From positions 1 through 33,694 of the forward strand of contig JAGWAK010000002.1 of NCBI GenBank assembly GCA_021296435.1: a DNA stretch of 33,694 nucleotides. The letters are read 5' to 3'. Source of the stretch: Acidimicrobiia bacterium. GTDB lineage: Bacteria; Actinomycetota; Acidimicrobiia; Acidimicrobiales; CATQHL01. Under the pieces are notes generated by a model, which had not been told where the DNA came from, ran no database searches, and was given only the letters and a program-made list of their open reading frames with translations. Positions 16,573-24,808 of this stretch are shown here, piece after piece. Both the position numbers and the translations under genes were made by a program. Numbering within the stretch: the stretch's first letter is position 1; every line of letters begins with the position of its first letter.

Positions 16573-18314
16573 CCCCGGCGGCGGCTCCGGGCCGCGCCGA
16601 GCGGTTCCGGACCCTCGCGGAGACCGCCTTCGACATCCTCGTCATCGGCGGCGGCATCTCCGGCGCGGCTGTCGCGCGTGACGCGGCCCGCCGCGGTTTT
16701 CGCACCGCGCTCGTCGAAGCCGCGGATTTCGCGTGGGGCACGAGCAGCCGTTCCTCCCGCCTCGTGCACGGCGGCCTGCGCTACCTGGAGCACTTCGAAT
16801 TCGACCTCGTGTTCGAGGCGAGCCAGGAGCGGCGGACCCTGCTTCGCATCGCGACCCACCTCGTCCGGCCGCTGGAGTTCCACTTTCCGATCTTCCGGGA
16901 CGGTCGCATCGGCCGAAGGAAGCTGGACGCGGGGATGTGGCTCTACGACGCGCTCTCGCTGTTCCGGAACATCGAACGCCATCAGATGCTCGACGCCGAA
17001 GCCATGCTCGCCTGCGAACCGGGGCTGCGCGCCGAGGGGCTTCTGGGCGGCGCGCGCTACTTCGACGCCCAGGTCGACGATGCACGGCTCGTCGTCACGA
17101 CCATCGTGGCGGCCGTCGAGGCCGGTGCGACCGTGGTCAACCGGGCCGAGGTCGTCCGCATCGACGCCTCGGACTGGCCGGGCCACCGGGCGTTGGTGAG
17201 AGATGCGGAGAGCGGACGGGAGGTGGCAGTCGACGCCCTTGCGATCGTCAACGCCTCCGGCGCGTGGGCCGCACAGGTGCTCGACCGCGTCACCGCGGGC
17301 CCGCGGGGGGCCGGCCCGGGAGACGGCCCGGCGTCCGCCGTGCGCATCCGTCCCTCGCGGGGAACGCACATCCACGTGGCACGCGAACGAGTGGGACACT
17401 CCGGCGCCCTGATCTTCGAGGCTCCCCGGGACGGCCGCGTGATGTTCATCCTGCCGTGGCGGGAGGACCTGACCCTCATCGGCACGACGGACGAGTTCTT
17501 CGACGGCCGCCCGCAGGATGTCGCCGCCACCCCCGGGGACATCGGCTACCTGCTCGAGGCCACCCGTCGTCTGCTCCCCGCATCGAAGCTGGGACCGGAG
17601 GATGTGATCAGCGCCTGGGCCGGCCTGCGGCCGCTCGTCGCGCCGCCCGGGGAGGGCGCCGGGAAGGGCGCCGACGAGGGCGCCGTCTCGAGGGAGTTCG
17701 AGGTCCATCAACATCCCCCGGGCGTCTTCACGCTGAGCGGTGGAAAACTGACGTCCCACCGGCACATGGCCGAGGAGACGATGGATCGGGTGCAGGCGTT
17801 CCTTGCGCCGGCCGGCGTGAAGGCGCTTCGGAAAGTGGATACGGACAAGGTGCCGCTCCCCGGCGCGCGGTTCCGGGATCTGGACGCGCTCCGCGGCAGC
17901 ATCCGGGCGCGTGCCCGCGCGCAGGGACTCGAGCCCGCCTCCGCCGACCGCCTGACGCGCGCGTACGGGACGAGAGCGAACCGGGTGCTCGACCTGGTCG
18001 AGCGAAACCCGCGCCTCGGCGAGAGGGTCATCGGGGAGAGGCCGCACCTTCTGGCCGAGGCGGTGTATGCAGTGCGGAGCGAGATGGCCCTTCACGTCGA
18101 GGACATTCTGTTTCGGCGGATGCGGGTCGGCCTCGAGACGCGCTCCGGGACGCCGGAGGCGGCGCGCCGCGTCGCCGAAGTCGTGGCCCCGGAGCTGGAT
18201 TGGACGGGCGAACGGAAGGCGGAGGAAGTGAAACGGGCGCTGACATTCAGAGCAGTGGACGACGGCGCGATCCGCGAACTGGCGGCCCGCGCGCAGGGGG
18301 AGAGGGTCCGCTGA
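16569..18314 (+). CDS. glpD: FAD-dependent glycerol-3-phosphate dehydrogenase
   Basis: The enzyme oxidises sn-glycerol 3-phosphate to dihydroxyacetone phosphate at the membrane face and passes electrons to quinone. The FAD-binding DILVIGGGISGAAVARDAA is at the N-terminus, followed by SSRSSRLVHGGLRYLE, the family signature. LPWREDLTLIGTTDEF and VFTLSGGKLTSHRHMAEE cover the substrate/FAD domain, and a C-terminal helical domain begins near residue 430. The length of 581 residues is slightly long because of a Gly-rich insertion (PPGEGAGKGADEGA) near residue 360. GTG 16569 overlaps the upstream stop as GTGA; an ATG start is not available nearby. Most key motifs are intact. Confidence 0.92.
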   Translation: MTPAAAPGRAERFRTLAETAFDILVIGGGISGAAVARDAARRGFRTALVEAADFAWGTSSRSSRLVHGGLRYLEHFEFDLVFEASQERRTLLRIATHLVRPLEFHFPIFRDGRIGRRKLDAGMWLYDALSLFRNIERHQMLDAEAMLACEPGLRAEGLLGGARYFDAQVDDARLVVTTIVAAVEAGATVVNRAEVVRIDASDWPGHRALVRDAESGREVAVDALAIVNASGAWAAQVLDRVTAGPRGAGPGDGPASAVRIRPSRGTHIHVARERVGHSGALIFEAPRDGRVMFILPWREDLTLIGTTDEFFDGRPQDVAATPGDIGYLLEATRRLLPASKLGPEDVISAWAGLRPLVAPPGEGAGKGADEGAVSREFEVHQHPPGVFTLSGGKLTSHRHMAEETMDRVQAFLAPAGVKALRKVDTDKVPLPGARFRDLDALRGSIRARARAQGLEPASADRLTRAYGTRANRVLDLVERNPRLGERVIGERPHLLAEAVYAVRSEMALHVEDILFRRMRVGLETRSGTPEAARRVAEVVAPELDWTGERKAEEVKRALTFRAVDDGAIRELAARAQGERVR

Positions 18315-19090
18315 ACGGGCGGCCTTTCCGGTCGGGCCGCACTCTTTCCCCGCTTGTGTGGCTCGCGGCGGCGTGCGCCCCGGCCGCCGACACCTCCGAT
18401 TCGTCCGCCGTCCCGCCGGATTCCGTGCCGCCTGACGAGGCCGCAGCGGCCGCCTCGCTCCCGGGCGAGGGTCCGACCCGCGAATACCGGATCCTCCTGG
18501 TCAATCCGCTCGAAACCGATGCGCACGTCTTCGCCGCCGCCGGCGCCGGGAGCGTGGTGCTCGATACCGTGCCCCGCCGCGATTCGGTCCGTGTGAACAT
18601 TCGGGTCCGCGCCGGCCTCGTACGCCTCGAGGCACGTGATGCGGGAGGCCTGGTCCTGGCGGAGATCGACCTCGCGCTGGCACGGGACACCCTCAACCGC
18701 TGGGTCATCGACGGCGACGCCTCCGCCCGACCTGTCACCATCGGGCCGCAGAGTTCGTTAATCGGCAGGGAGGCCTTATATTGTGGGAGCGATCTGTGTC
18801 GGGATTCGGCGTTAGATGCGGCGTTAGGTGCAGGGACGATGGGAGAGGGGGGACGCCATGAAGAAGTTCAGGATCGCGCTGGCGCTCGTCGCGAGTATCG
18901 CGATGATCGTCGTCGGGCAGCGTCAGGTGGGCCAGAAGGAAGTGCGGACGCAGAAGGCCGACATCCAGGGAGTCGATTCCGAGAACGAGGCCTTGTTCAT
19001 CTAGCTGCTGGCCGATGGCCGGCGGCCTCGCCGGTCCTTCCGTCTGAAGAGCCGTCGGGCACTCTCGCGTCGGACGGTGACGGAGCATGA
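18311..19090 (+). CDS. Lipoprotein-like frame with no stop before 19090
   Basis: A frame beginning right at the glpD stop reads as a small lipoprotein: basic residues (RPFRSGR), a short hydrophobic stretch, then lipobox LAAAC and a Pro/Ser/Asp-rich linker. A compact domain follows (REYRILLVNPLETDAHVFAA...LNRWVIDGD), ending near 18730. I do not recognise its family. The start is unclear: CTG 18311 would overlap glpD as CTGA and gives a complete signal; GTG 18356 gives a signal that is too short. The frame stays open to 19090, running through the 48-residue gene on another frame, and the later part looks non-coding. A +1 shift would meet TAA at 18759-18761. A frameshift near 18750, or a true overlap, would explain this. 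Confidence 0.45.
   Translation: MNGRPFRSGRTLSPLVWLAAACAPAADTSDSSAVPPDSVPPDEAAAAASLPGEGPTREYRILLVNPLETDAHVFAAAGAGSVVLDTVPRRDSVRVNIRVRAGLVRLEARDAGGLVLAEIDLALARDTLNRWVIDGDASARPVTIGPQSSLIGREALYCGSDLCRDSALDAALGAGTMGEGGRHEEVQDRAGARREYRDDRRRAASGGPEGSADAEGRHPGSRFRERGLVHLAAGRWPAASPVLPSEEPSGTLASDGDGA
18777..18782 (+). promoter_or_regulatory. Pribnow-like TATATT ahead of the 48-residue gene
   Basis: TATATT sits in a local AT-rich patch, 75 nt before the start at 18858. It matches 5 of 6 positions of the -10 consensus. No good -35 is found at the usual distance, so it is a weak call. It fits with a separate unit that ends at the hairpin 19017-19036. Confidence 0.35.
18858..19004 (+). CDS. 48-residue single-pass membrane peptide, unknown function
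   Basis: ATG 18858 is preceded by a purine-rich GGGAGAGGGGGGACGCC, giving a credible ribosome site. The peptide begins MKKFRIALALVASIAMIVVG, a basic start and one hydrophobic helix (about residues 4-20), then a charged tail with Gln/Lys/Glu and a final Leu-Phe-Ile. It could be a membrane anchor with a short periplasmic or cytoplasmic tail, or an uncleaved signal. TATATT upstream and a hairpin 13 nt after its TAG support an independent unit. It lies fully inside a longer frame that opens near 18311, which argues that one of the two is not coding there. No family is recognised. Confidence 0.55.
   Translation: MKKFRIALALVASIAMIVVGQRQVGQKEVRTQKADIQGVDSENEALFI
19017..19036 (+). terminator. Hairpin after the 48-residue gene
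   Basis: GGCCGGCG and CGCCGGTC pair over 8 bp (one G-U) around loop GCCT, 13 nt after the TAG. The following CTTCCGTCT is pyrimidine-rich but not a clean T-run, so intrinsic termination is plausible rather than certain. Confidence 0.45.
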
Positions 19091-19107
19091 CAGGTGCGAG
19101 GCACCGG

Positions 19108-20364
19108 ATGAGTCCAGCCAAGTGTAGCGTCGCCAGTCGGATCGGTTTGCGTGGTCGCGTGCTCCGAATCGCCATGCTGCTGCCGGCGGTGGGGCTCGCC
19201 GCATGCTCCGGAGAGAGCTTCGGACCGCTGACGGGGTTCTCGAACTGCTCACTTCCGCTCACGAACTTCACGGACGCCGGCGTCGAGCGCTCGAGTATTC
19301 CGGCGCTCACGAACCCGGAGGTCGCCACCAGGCTCATCGCGCCCCACGTCGGTTACGTCAATCGCAGCGATCTGGTGATTCGCCTCGAGTTCAACAACCA
19401 GCCGCTCGCCATACCCCTGAAACTCCTCTGGTATCACGAAGTTCTGAACCTGCAGGCCGACGTCGACTCGACCGTTGCGGGTGCGACGGGAGAACGGCTC
19501 ACGGTCACCTATTCGCCCCTTACGGGGTCGGTCAGCGTCTTCGATCCCGAGCCGAGCGGCACGCCCGACTTCGCCGTGTCCAGCTACGTGCTCGACAACA
19601 ACCTCGTGATGGACGATGGCTCCGGGACGCTTTACCCTCAGTTGACGCGCTCCGCCACCTGCGGCCCGCAGGACGGCATCAGCCTGAAGCGCGTTCCGTA
19701 CGAGTTGATGGTGTACGGGGCCTGGCTCCAGGTCTTCCAGGACACCTGGATCGCAACGCGCGTGACGGGGCACGACTTCCTATACACCCTCTACCCGTAC
19801 GGGAACTATCGGGACCCGGACAACGCATCGCTCTTCTATCCGACGTCCGCCCCGATCGACTTGCGACGAAGGCCCAAGGAGCGCGTGGTCGGAGTCCCGT
19901 CGGGGACCGGCGGCTACGCGTTCGCCATCTCGGACCTGAGAGAGGTGGCGGCGCGGGACCAGGAAGGGCAGAACTTCACTGTCTGGGCCGCGAGTGCCAG
20001 GGTCGGCGGCGAACCCGTGGTCGCCTTCTGGAACTCCATCGCGCAGAGCGCGCGGATCTACCATGCCCGTGTCAACGGGCGGTCTCTCACGTTCGAAGTC
20101 ATCGACGGTCGCCGACAGGACGTGGAAACGGGGAGCGTGTGGAACTTCGGCGGCGAGGCCGTGGCGGGCCCGCTCGACGGAGAAAGGCTTGAGCCTCATC
20201 CCGAGGCGTACCACGCATTCTGGTTCGCCTGGGCGGCGTTCCAGCCGGACACGGAGGTGTGGGTCCCTCCGATTCCTCTCACCGGCTCCGCGGACTTCGT
20301 TCCGGCGGACGACGCGACGCTGCTGCCGCCGGATCCGGATCTGATGAGACGGCGGCCGCGCTGA
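19108..20364 (+). CDS. DUF3179-domain lipoprotein
   Basis: The start at ATG 19108 has GAGG 6 nt upstream; an earlier ATG at 19087 has its GGAG too close. The N-terminus is a lipoprotein signal with lipobox LAAC, Cys33 being the lipidation site. The body matches DUF3179: ISDLREVAARDQEGQN, ARVGGEPVVAFWNSIAQSAR, the GSVWNFGGEAVAGPLDGERL segment, and AYHAFWFAWAAFQPDTEVW near the end. Domains of this type are found in exported proteins of unknown function. The length of 418 residues is normal. It lies on the plus strand after the 48-residue gene and converges with the propeller gene at 20414. The family call is secure; activity is unknown. Confidence 0.85.
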   Translation: MSPAKCSVASRIGLRGRVLRIAMLLPAVGLAACSGESFGPLTGFSNCSLPLTNFTDAGVERSSIPALTNPEVATRLIAPHVGYVNRSDLVIRLEFNNQPLAIPLKLLWYHEVLNLQADVDSTVAGATGERLTVTYSPLTGSVSVFDPEPSGTPDFAVSSYVLDNNLVMDDGSGTLYPQLTRSATCGPQDGISLKRVPYELMVYGAWLQVFQDTWIATRVTGHDFLYTLYPYGNYRDPDNASLFYPTSAPIDLRRRPKERVVGVPSGTGGYAFAISDLREVAARDQEGQNFTVWAASARVGGEPVVAFWNSIAQSARIYHARVNGRSLTFEVIDGRRQDVETGSVWNFGGEAVAGPLDGERLEPHPEAYHAFWFAWAAFQPDTEVWVPPIPLTGSADFVPADDATLLPPDPDLMRRRPR

Positions 20365-20413
20365 GTTGCGGCGCCTCCGCTGTTCGAGGTCGGGTCGGTA
20401 GGGTCCGGCGGCG

Positions 20414-21613
20414 TCAGCGCGGCCCGGGCAACGCGGGCATCGGATACTTCTCGAGCCAGGCGAAATCGAATTCGTCGCTTCGCACCAGGTAGGCGCTTGC
20501 CGCGCCGAAGGTGACGAGGCGCCGGTCCTCGGGCAGTTCCATCCGGGCGACTCGCTGCCCGCCCGCGTCGAACACATCGTACAGATGCGGCTCGCCCGCG
20601 GGCACATGACGCCGAACCCACGCCCGGCCTTCCGCATCGACCGCGACCGCCCCGGCCGGGATCACCGGCTTCACGTCAGGCCACTCGAAGTCGGAGGGAT
20701 CCGCGGCGCTCGAGCCTGAAGGCGCACGGCTCATGGACATCCGCATCCCGCCGCCGTCGTCCGTGGCCTCGACGCGCAGACCTCCCCCGAGGCCCTCGAT
20801 CCACTCATCCTGGTCCGCCCGGCGCACGCGTACCGGTTCGTAGGTGATCTCGGGCCCCCGCGTGACCCCGCCCGCCGGATCCATCCACTCGAGCCGGTAG
20901 CCGTCCGCGCGGGCGATCGCCACCCGGCCGTCCCAGGCCACGTTCCACGCATCCTGGTTGGAGAACGGCACGGGCCGGATGTTCACGCTGCGGTTGTTGG
21001 CGTCACCCGACTCCACCCGCGTCTGTTCCGCCAGCCGGACCCGGCCGGCCTCGGAAATCTCGCCGGAGGCCGGATCGAAGCGCGCCACGGCCGCCGAATC
21101 CGACGTGCCCGCCATCCCGTCGAGTCGCCGCTGGAAGTAGATCCCGCCGTCGCGGTCGGTCCCCACCGGAATCATCATCGTCATCCCGGTATTCGGCGCC
21201 CCGTGCGCGATGGGCCACGTCTCGCCGAAGCTGAGGTCCGCCTCGATGCGGGTGAGCCGGGCGTTGCCGAGGTCGACGAGGAGCGTCCCGCCGTCCGGAA
21301 GCGGGAAGAGACCGTCCGGCGTCCGATATTCCTCCGGACCCTGACCCGTATTGGTCAGCGTGTCCGCGCCGCTCCCGGGCATCCACACGATGACCGCGGC
21401 GCCGAAGCCGTCCGCTATGAGTACGCGCCCGTCTTCGAGTTCGCGCACGCCACGCATGGAGCCGAGCCCGTCCTCGAAGGTCGCGGTCGCCGTCCCGAAC
21501 GAAACCTGCGGCGCCTCCTGTGCCGCGGCCACGCCAGCCGCCCCCACGCCGGCCGCCGCCGCCAGCGCCAGCCCGACGCGGACCATACCGGTGTTCGCTG
21601 CCGTCTTTGTCAT
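20414..21613 (-). CDS. Exported six-bladed beta-propeller-like protein
   Basis: An N-terminal signal (about residues 1-32, ending VAAAQ) shows export. The body has repeated blade-like segments: GVRELEDGRVLIADGFGAAV, GLFPLPDGGTLLVDLGNARL, and near the C-terminus AGAVAVDAEGRAWVRRHV, then YDVFDAGGQRVARMELPED. This pattern resembles NHL or six-bladed propellers of exported, uncharacterised proteins. No catalytic motif is visible. AGGAAA lies close before ATG 21613. It follows the 78-residue membrane gene by 28 nt and may be co-transcribed with it. Function is unknown; ligand binding or scaffolding is the general role for such propellers. Confidence 0.7.
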   Translation of the reverse strand: MTKTAANTGMVRVGLALAAAAGVGAAGVAAAQEAPQVSFGTATATFEDGLGSMRGVRELEDGRVLIADGFGAAVIVWMPGSGADTLTNTGQGPEEYRTPDGLFPLPDGGTLLVDLGNARLTRIEADLSFGETWPIAHGAPNTGMTMMIPVGTDRDGGIYFQRRLDGMAGTSDSAAVARFDPASGEISEAGRVRLAEQTRVESGDANNRSVNIRPVPFSNQDAWNVAWDGRVAIARADGYRLEWMDPAGGVTRGPEITYEPVRVRRADQDEWIEGLGGGLRVEATDDGGGMRMSMSRAPSGSSAADPSDFEWPDVKPVIPAGAVAVDAEGRAWVRRHVPAGEPHLYDVFDAGGQRVARMELPEDRRLVTFGAASAYLVRSDEFDFAWLEKYPMPALPGPR

Positions 21614-21641
21614 CGTGTTTCCTGCAGGTCTGCGGGTCCTC

Positions 21642-21878
21642 TTACCAGTTCTCTTCGGGCTCGTCCCATGTCTGGGCCCAGAATTCGTCCTCCTCGGCCC
21701 TGACCGCCTCGAGATCCACCGGTTCGACGTCCTCCGCGTCCACGCGGCCCACCGTCTCGATGCGCTGCACGATTTCGTCCGTCACGCCGCTCCGGGTCTC
21801 GCGGCGCAGCCGGCTGCGAAGCCTCCAGCCGGTCACCGCCACCAGCACCGCAAGCGCCATGAAAATGTAACCGGTCAC
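21642..21878 (-). CDS. Small single-pass membrane protein with acidic tail
   Basis: GTG 21878 gives 78 residues; an internal ATG at 21860 is a shorter alternative. The N-terminus is one membrane helix (about residues 3-18) followed by basic RLRSRLRRETR, so the tail probably faces the cytoplasm. The tail is acidic with many Glu and Asp and three Trp near the end (FWAQTWDEPEENW). No family is recognised. It lies between the DUF5916 gene (96 nt upstream) and the propeller gene (28 nt downstream) on the same strand. Confidence 0.65.
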   Translation of the reverse strand: MTGYIFMALAVLVAVTGWRLRSRLRRETRSGVTDEIVQRIETVGRVDAEDVEPVDLEAVRAEEDEFWAQTWDEPEENW

Positions 21879-21974
21879 CGTTTCTCACCGCTCTCGACTG
21901 CCGGCCGACGGGTGTGGGACCGCGGTAGTACCTCGGCTACCCGGGCGCCGATGTCTCCGTGCGCCGCGGCACGG

Positions 21975-24683
21975 CTAGAGCCCCAGCCAGTGTTCGAACT
22001 TGACCAGGAAGATATTGGTGGAGGGAATCCGCGCGAGGTCGGTCAGGTCGTCGCCGAAGCGGAACGAGCCATCGTTGACGAACGACTGCTGGTCGCGGCT
22101 CCAGACCAGGAACACGGTCGAACCGGGCCGATACTGCCAGCGCAGGACCAGGTTGGAGCGGAACGACTTCACGTTGAAGTCGGGATCGGCGAAGCCGAAG
22201 TCCGCTTTTCCGTCCCGGTCGGAGTCGACCTGGTAGAGCCCGAAGCCGTTCGCCTCCACCCGCCGGATCTCGTTCTCGCCGTACGTGCGGAAGCGATCGG
22301 AGAAGGCGGAAGCCCGCGGATCATCGACCTCCATGAAGCGGTCGTAGCTCCCCGCGCTCACGAAGGGCTGGGCGTAGAACTGAAGGGAGAGGTCCGGGCT
22401 GAACGTGTAGTTCAGGCGGGTCGTGATCGAGACCGTCTGCTGGCTCAGGCGCGCGAACACGTAGTGCGTCCCGTCCGACGCGCCGGGCCGCGAGACGAAC
22501 TGCCACGCCCGATCGTTCCACTGCAGGCTCGGGCCGAAGTTCAACTGGAGACGACTCGACGGCTGGAGCATCACGTTCGGCGACAGACCCAGGCGGCGGG
22601 TTGCGGTGCTGTACTCTCCCCCCGCGTTGAATACGGCTCCGAATCGCACCGGCTTCCGGGAGTCCGTGAACACGCCGCCCCAACTGCTCCACTGGCTGGG
22701 CTGGTAGAGGGACGGCCCTCCGCGCAGCGCCGTGGTGGCGATTCCCGCCCACTCCTGGTTGAATCCGGCGAACCCGCGCCAGAAATTCTTGAGCTGGAAA
22801 TTCCCGTTCACGTTGCCGCCCGTGAACTGCCGTTCGCCGGCGAACGTCCAGCCGGACCACGTCGCCGCGTTCACGCCCCAGTTCCGGAACGGCCCCTGCG
22901 GCCGGAACTGCTCGTAGTTCACCCAGGCCGCCCCGACCCGATAATCCGAGTTCTGCTGGAAGCCGAGGTCGTTGGACTCGAAGCCGGGCGACCGGTTCTC
23001 GCCGAACAGTCCGTAGCGCCAGTTCCCGCCTCCGACCTTCGAGAAGCTGATCGTCGACGTGCTGCCCGAGAGACGCGTGCGGGTGGGGTCCAGTCCGTGC
23101 CTCGAGTCCGGGCTCTGGAAGTAGTGGACGGAGGAACGCTGGATGCGCTCGATCGCCTCCGGACTCCCGCTCACGGTGCTCCCGATCACGTGACCGTCGA
23201 TCTGATAGTTCCCGTTCCCGAACCGGTGGCGGAAGTCGATCCCTCCCGTGTACGCGGCGTCCGTCAGCAAGAGGAGCGGCCCTCCGGCGTCCAGGCGCCG
23301 GTTCGTGGCGGTGCCGATGACGCCGATGGCGCTCTCTCCGTCGCGGAAGTCCTTGATGACGCGCGCAACGGCATAGTTGGTCATCGGCTCCACGAGCTGC
23401 GCGCCGGAGGTGCCCCCCGGCGAAATGAAGCGGGCGTTCTCACTCGAGGTGAGGGCATCGAGGAACCCGATCGACCAGCCGTCCGCCGTCTTCCCGGACA
23501 GCTTCGCCGCTCCGAGAATGCTCGTCGCCTCCGGCACGTCGCGGTAGGCCGCCGGGCTCGTCACGGACCCCTGGGGCGTCCGCCCGACCCGGCGGCTGTA
23601 GAAAAGCGACTCGTTGTTGTCATCGCCCGCCCCGAAGGAAAAACCGAAGATGTCCGATCCCTCCTGGAAGAACGGCCGCTTCTCGGGAAAGAATGTCTCG
23701 AACGCCGTGAGGTTCACGACGGACGGATCCGCTTCGACCTGCCCGAAGTCGGGGTTGACCGTCACGTCCAGCGTGAGGTTCTCCGTGATCCCGTATTTCA
23801 GGTCTCCCCCCACCGTCTGGCGCAGGGCCGTGGCCGCGTAGAAAGGGTCGTCAGCCGAGCCCGGCGTCCGCGTGGCCGAGGAGAGGACGTAGGGCCGCAC
23901 TTCCAGATTGCGGCGCGGCTGGAGACCCTGCAGGTCGCGCAGCGTGCCGAACGCGGACACGACCCGCGAGCGGTCCTCCGGCAGGGGCGACCACGCGCTC
24001 GCCTCCTCCAGGCGGGCGATTTCGCGCACGAAGTTGATGCCCCACGTACTTCCGGCGCCGTCGGAGGATCCGGCGAACCGGAGCTGCGAGAGGGGGATCC
24101 GCAGTTCCGCAGTCCAGCCCGTTTCGTCCGAGCGCGTCGCGCTCTCCCAGACCGCGTCCCAATCGCCGTCCTCCTCGGTGTCGGAGAACATCAGCGCGTC
24201 GCTCTGGACGCCCGCCACGCTGACGGAGAAGCGGAACGCCGTGCGGTGATCGAAGTAGCTGTCGAACGCGACGTGAAAGGCGTCCGTCGTCACCTGTTCG
24301 TCGCGGCGCGCGAGCCGGCGAATGATCCCGGCGGGATCGCGGTCGTGCATCCGCGCGCCGATGTAGATGGCGTTGTCCGTATAGAGGACCCGGACCTCGG
24401 TGCGCTCGCTCGCCGGCGCGCCCGGGTCGGGCTGGAACTGAACGAAGTCGGTGGCAATCGACGCCCCGTTCCACGCGGGTTCGTCCAGCCGCCCGTCGAT
24501 CTGCGGCGGCTCCGTCGCCCGGACGGCCTGGAGCGCCGGGGCCGCGGCGGCCCGTGCGTGTGTTTCGCCGCCGATCGCGGAATCCTGTGCCGCAAGCGGC
24601 GCGGCCAGGCCCATCAACAGCACGAAAGCCGCCAGCCGGCGCAGCGGGGCGGCGGAATCTATCAAGAACGAGGAGAACCCCAC
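21975..24683 (-). CDS. DUF5916 protein: carbohydrate-binding-like domain plus outer-membrane barrel
   Basis: GTG 24683 is preceded by CAAGGAAGGTCACC and starts a signal peptide ending PLAAQ, giving 902 residues. Residues about 50-230 form a CBM9/DOMON-like domain (PPQIDGRLDEPAWNGA, then VRVLYTDNAIYIGARMHDRD). The rest is the DUF5916 domain, with YGITENLTLDVTVNPDFGQV and FFPEKRPFFQEGSDIFGFSF, and long aromatic beta-strands suggesting a barrel. The longer frame to 25151 lies inside the TPR gene and is discarded. Such proteins are common in Gemmatimonadota and Bacteroidota and their role is unresolved; binding or uptake of a large substrate is a guess. It follows the TPR lipoprotein by 125 nt. 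Confidence 0.88.
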   Translation of the reverse strand: MGFSSFLIDSAAPLRRLAAFVLLMGLAAPLAAQDSAIGGETHARAAAAPALQAVRATEPPQIDGRLDEPAWNGASIATDFVQFQPDPGAPASERTEVRVLYTDNAIYIGARMHDRDPAGIIRRLARRDEQVTTDAFHVAFDSYFDHRTAFRFSVSVAGVQSDALMFSDTEEDGDWDAVWESATRSDETGWTAELRIPLSQLRFAGSSDGAGSTWGINFVREIARLEEASAWSPLPEDRSRVVSAFGTLRDLQGLQPRRNLEVRPYVLSSATRTPGSADDPFYAATALRQTVGGDLKYGITENLTLDVTVNPDFGQVEADPSVVNLTAFETFFPEKRPFFQEGSDIFGFSFGAGDDNNESLFYSRRVGRTPQGSVTSPAAYRDVPEATSILGAAKLSGKTADGWSIGFLDALTSSENARFISPGGTSGAQLVEPMTNYAVARVIKDFRDGESAIGVIGTATNRRLDAGGPLLLLTDAAYTGGIDFRHRFGNGNYQIDGHVIGSTVSGSPEAIERIQRSSVHYFQSPDSRHGLDPTRTRLSGSTSTISFSKVGGGNWRYGLFGENRSPGFESNDLGFQQNSDYRVGAAWVNYEQFRPQGPFRNWGVNAATWSGWTFAGERQFTGGNVNGNFQLKNFWRGFAGFNQEWAGIATTALRGGPSLYQPSQWSSWGGVFTDSRKPVRFGAVFNAGGEYSTATRRLGLSPNVMLQPSSRLQLNFGPSLQWNDRAWQFVSRPGASDGTHYVFARLSQQTVSITTRLNYTFSPDLSLQFYAQPFVSAGSYDRFMEVDDPRASAFSDRFRTYGENEIRRVEANGFGLYQVDSDRDGKADFGFADPDFNVKSFRSNLVLRWQYRPGSTVFLVWSRDQQSFVNDGSFRFGDDLTDLARIPSTNIFLVKFEHWLGL

Positions 24684-24763
24684 GGTGACCTTCCTTGAGC
24701 AGCCCGAACCCTGAAACCTGCGAACTAGGACGCGTCGAGCCGTCGAAAGGTTGCGGCCCGTCG

Positions 24764-24780
24764 CGTTCCTGACGGGAACG
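24764..24780 (-). terminator. Short hairpin behind the TPR gene
   Basis: CGTTCC and GGAACG pair over 6 bp around TGACG. It lies 29 nt past the TPR stop and 80 nt before the DUF5916 start. No T-run follows, so it could be a weak terminator, an operator, or chance. Confidence 0.3.
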
Positions 24781-24808
24781 ATGCCGGTGAGGAAAAAGTT
24801 GCAGCGGG

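Noticed and set aside
15813..18314. 833-codon form of the GlpD frame
   Set aside because: The first 252 codons overlap the MDR oxidoreductase in another frame and show no GlpD similarity; the family sequence begins at GTG 16569.
21351..24698. 1115-codon plus-strand open frame
   Set aside because: Antisense to the DUF5916 gene, with shadow-frame composition and no recognisable domain.
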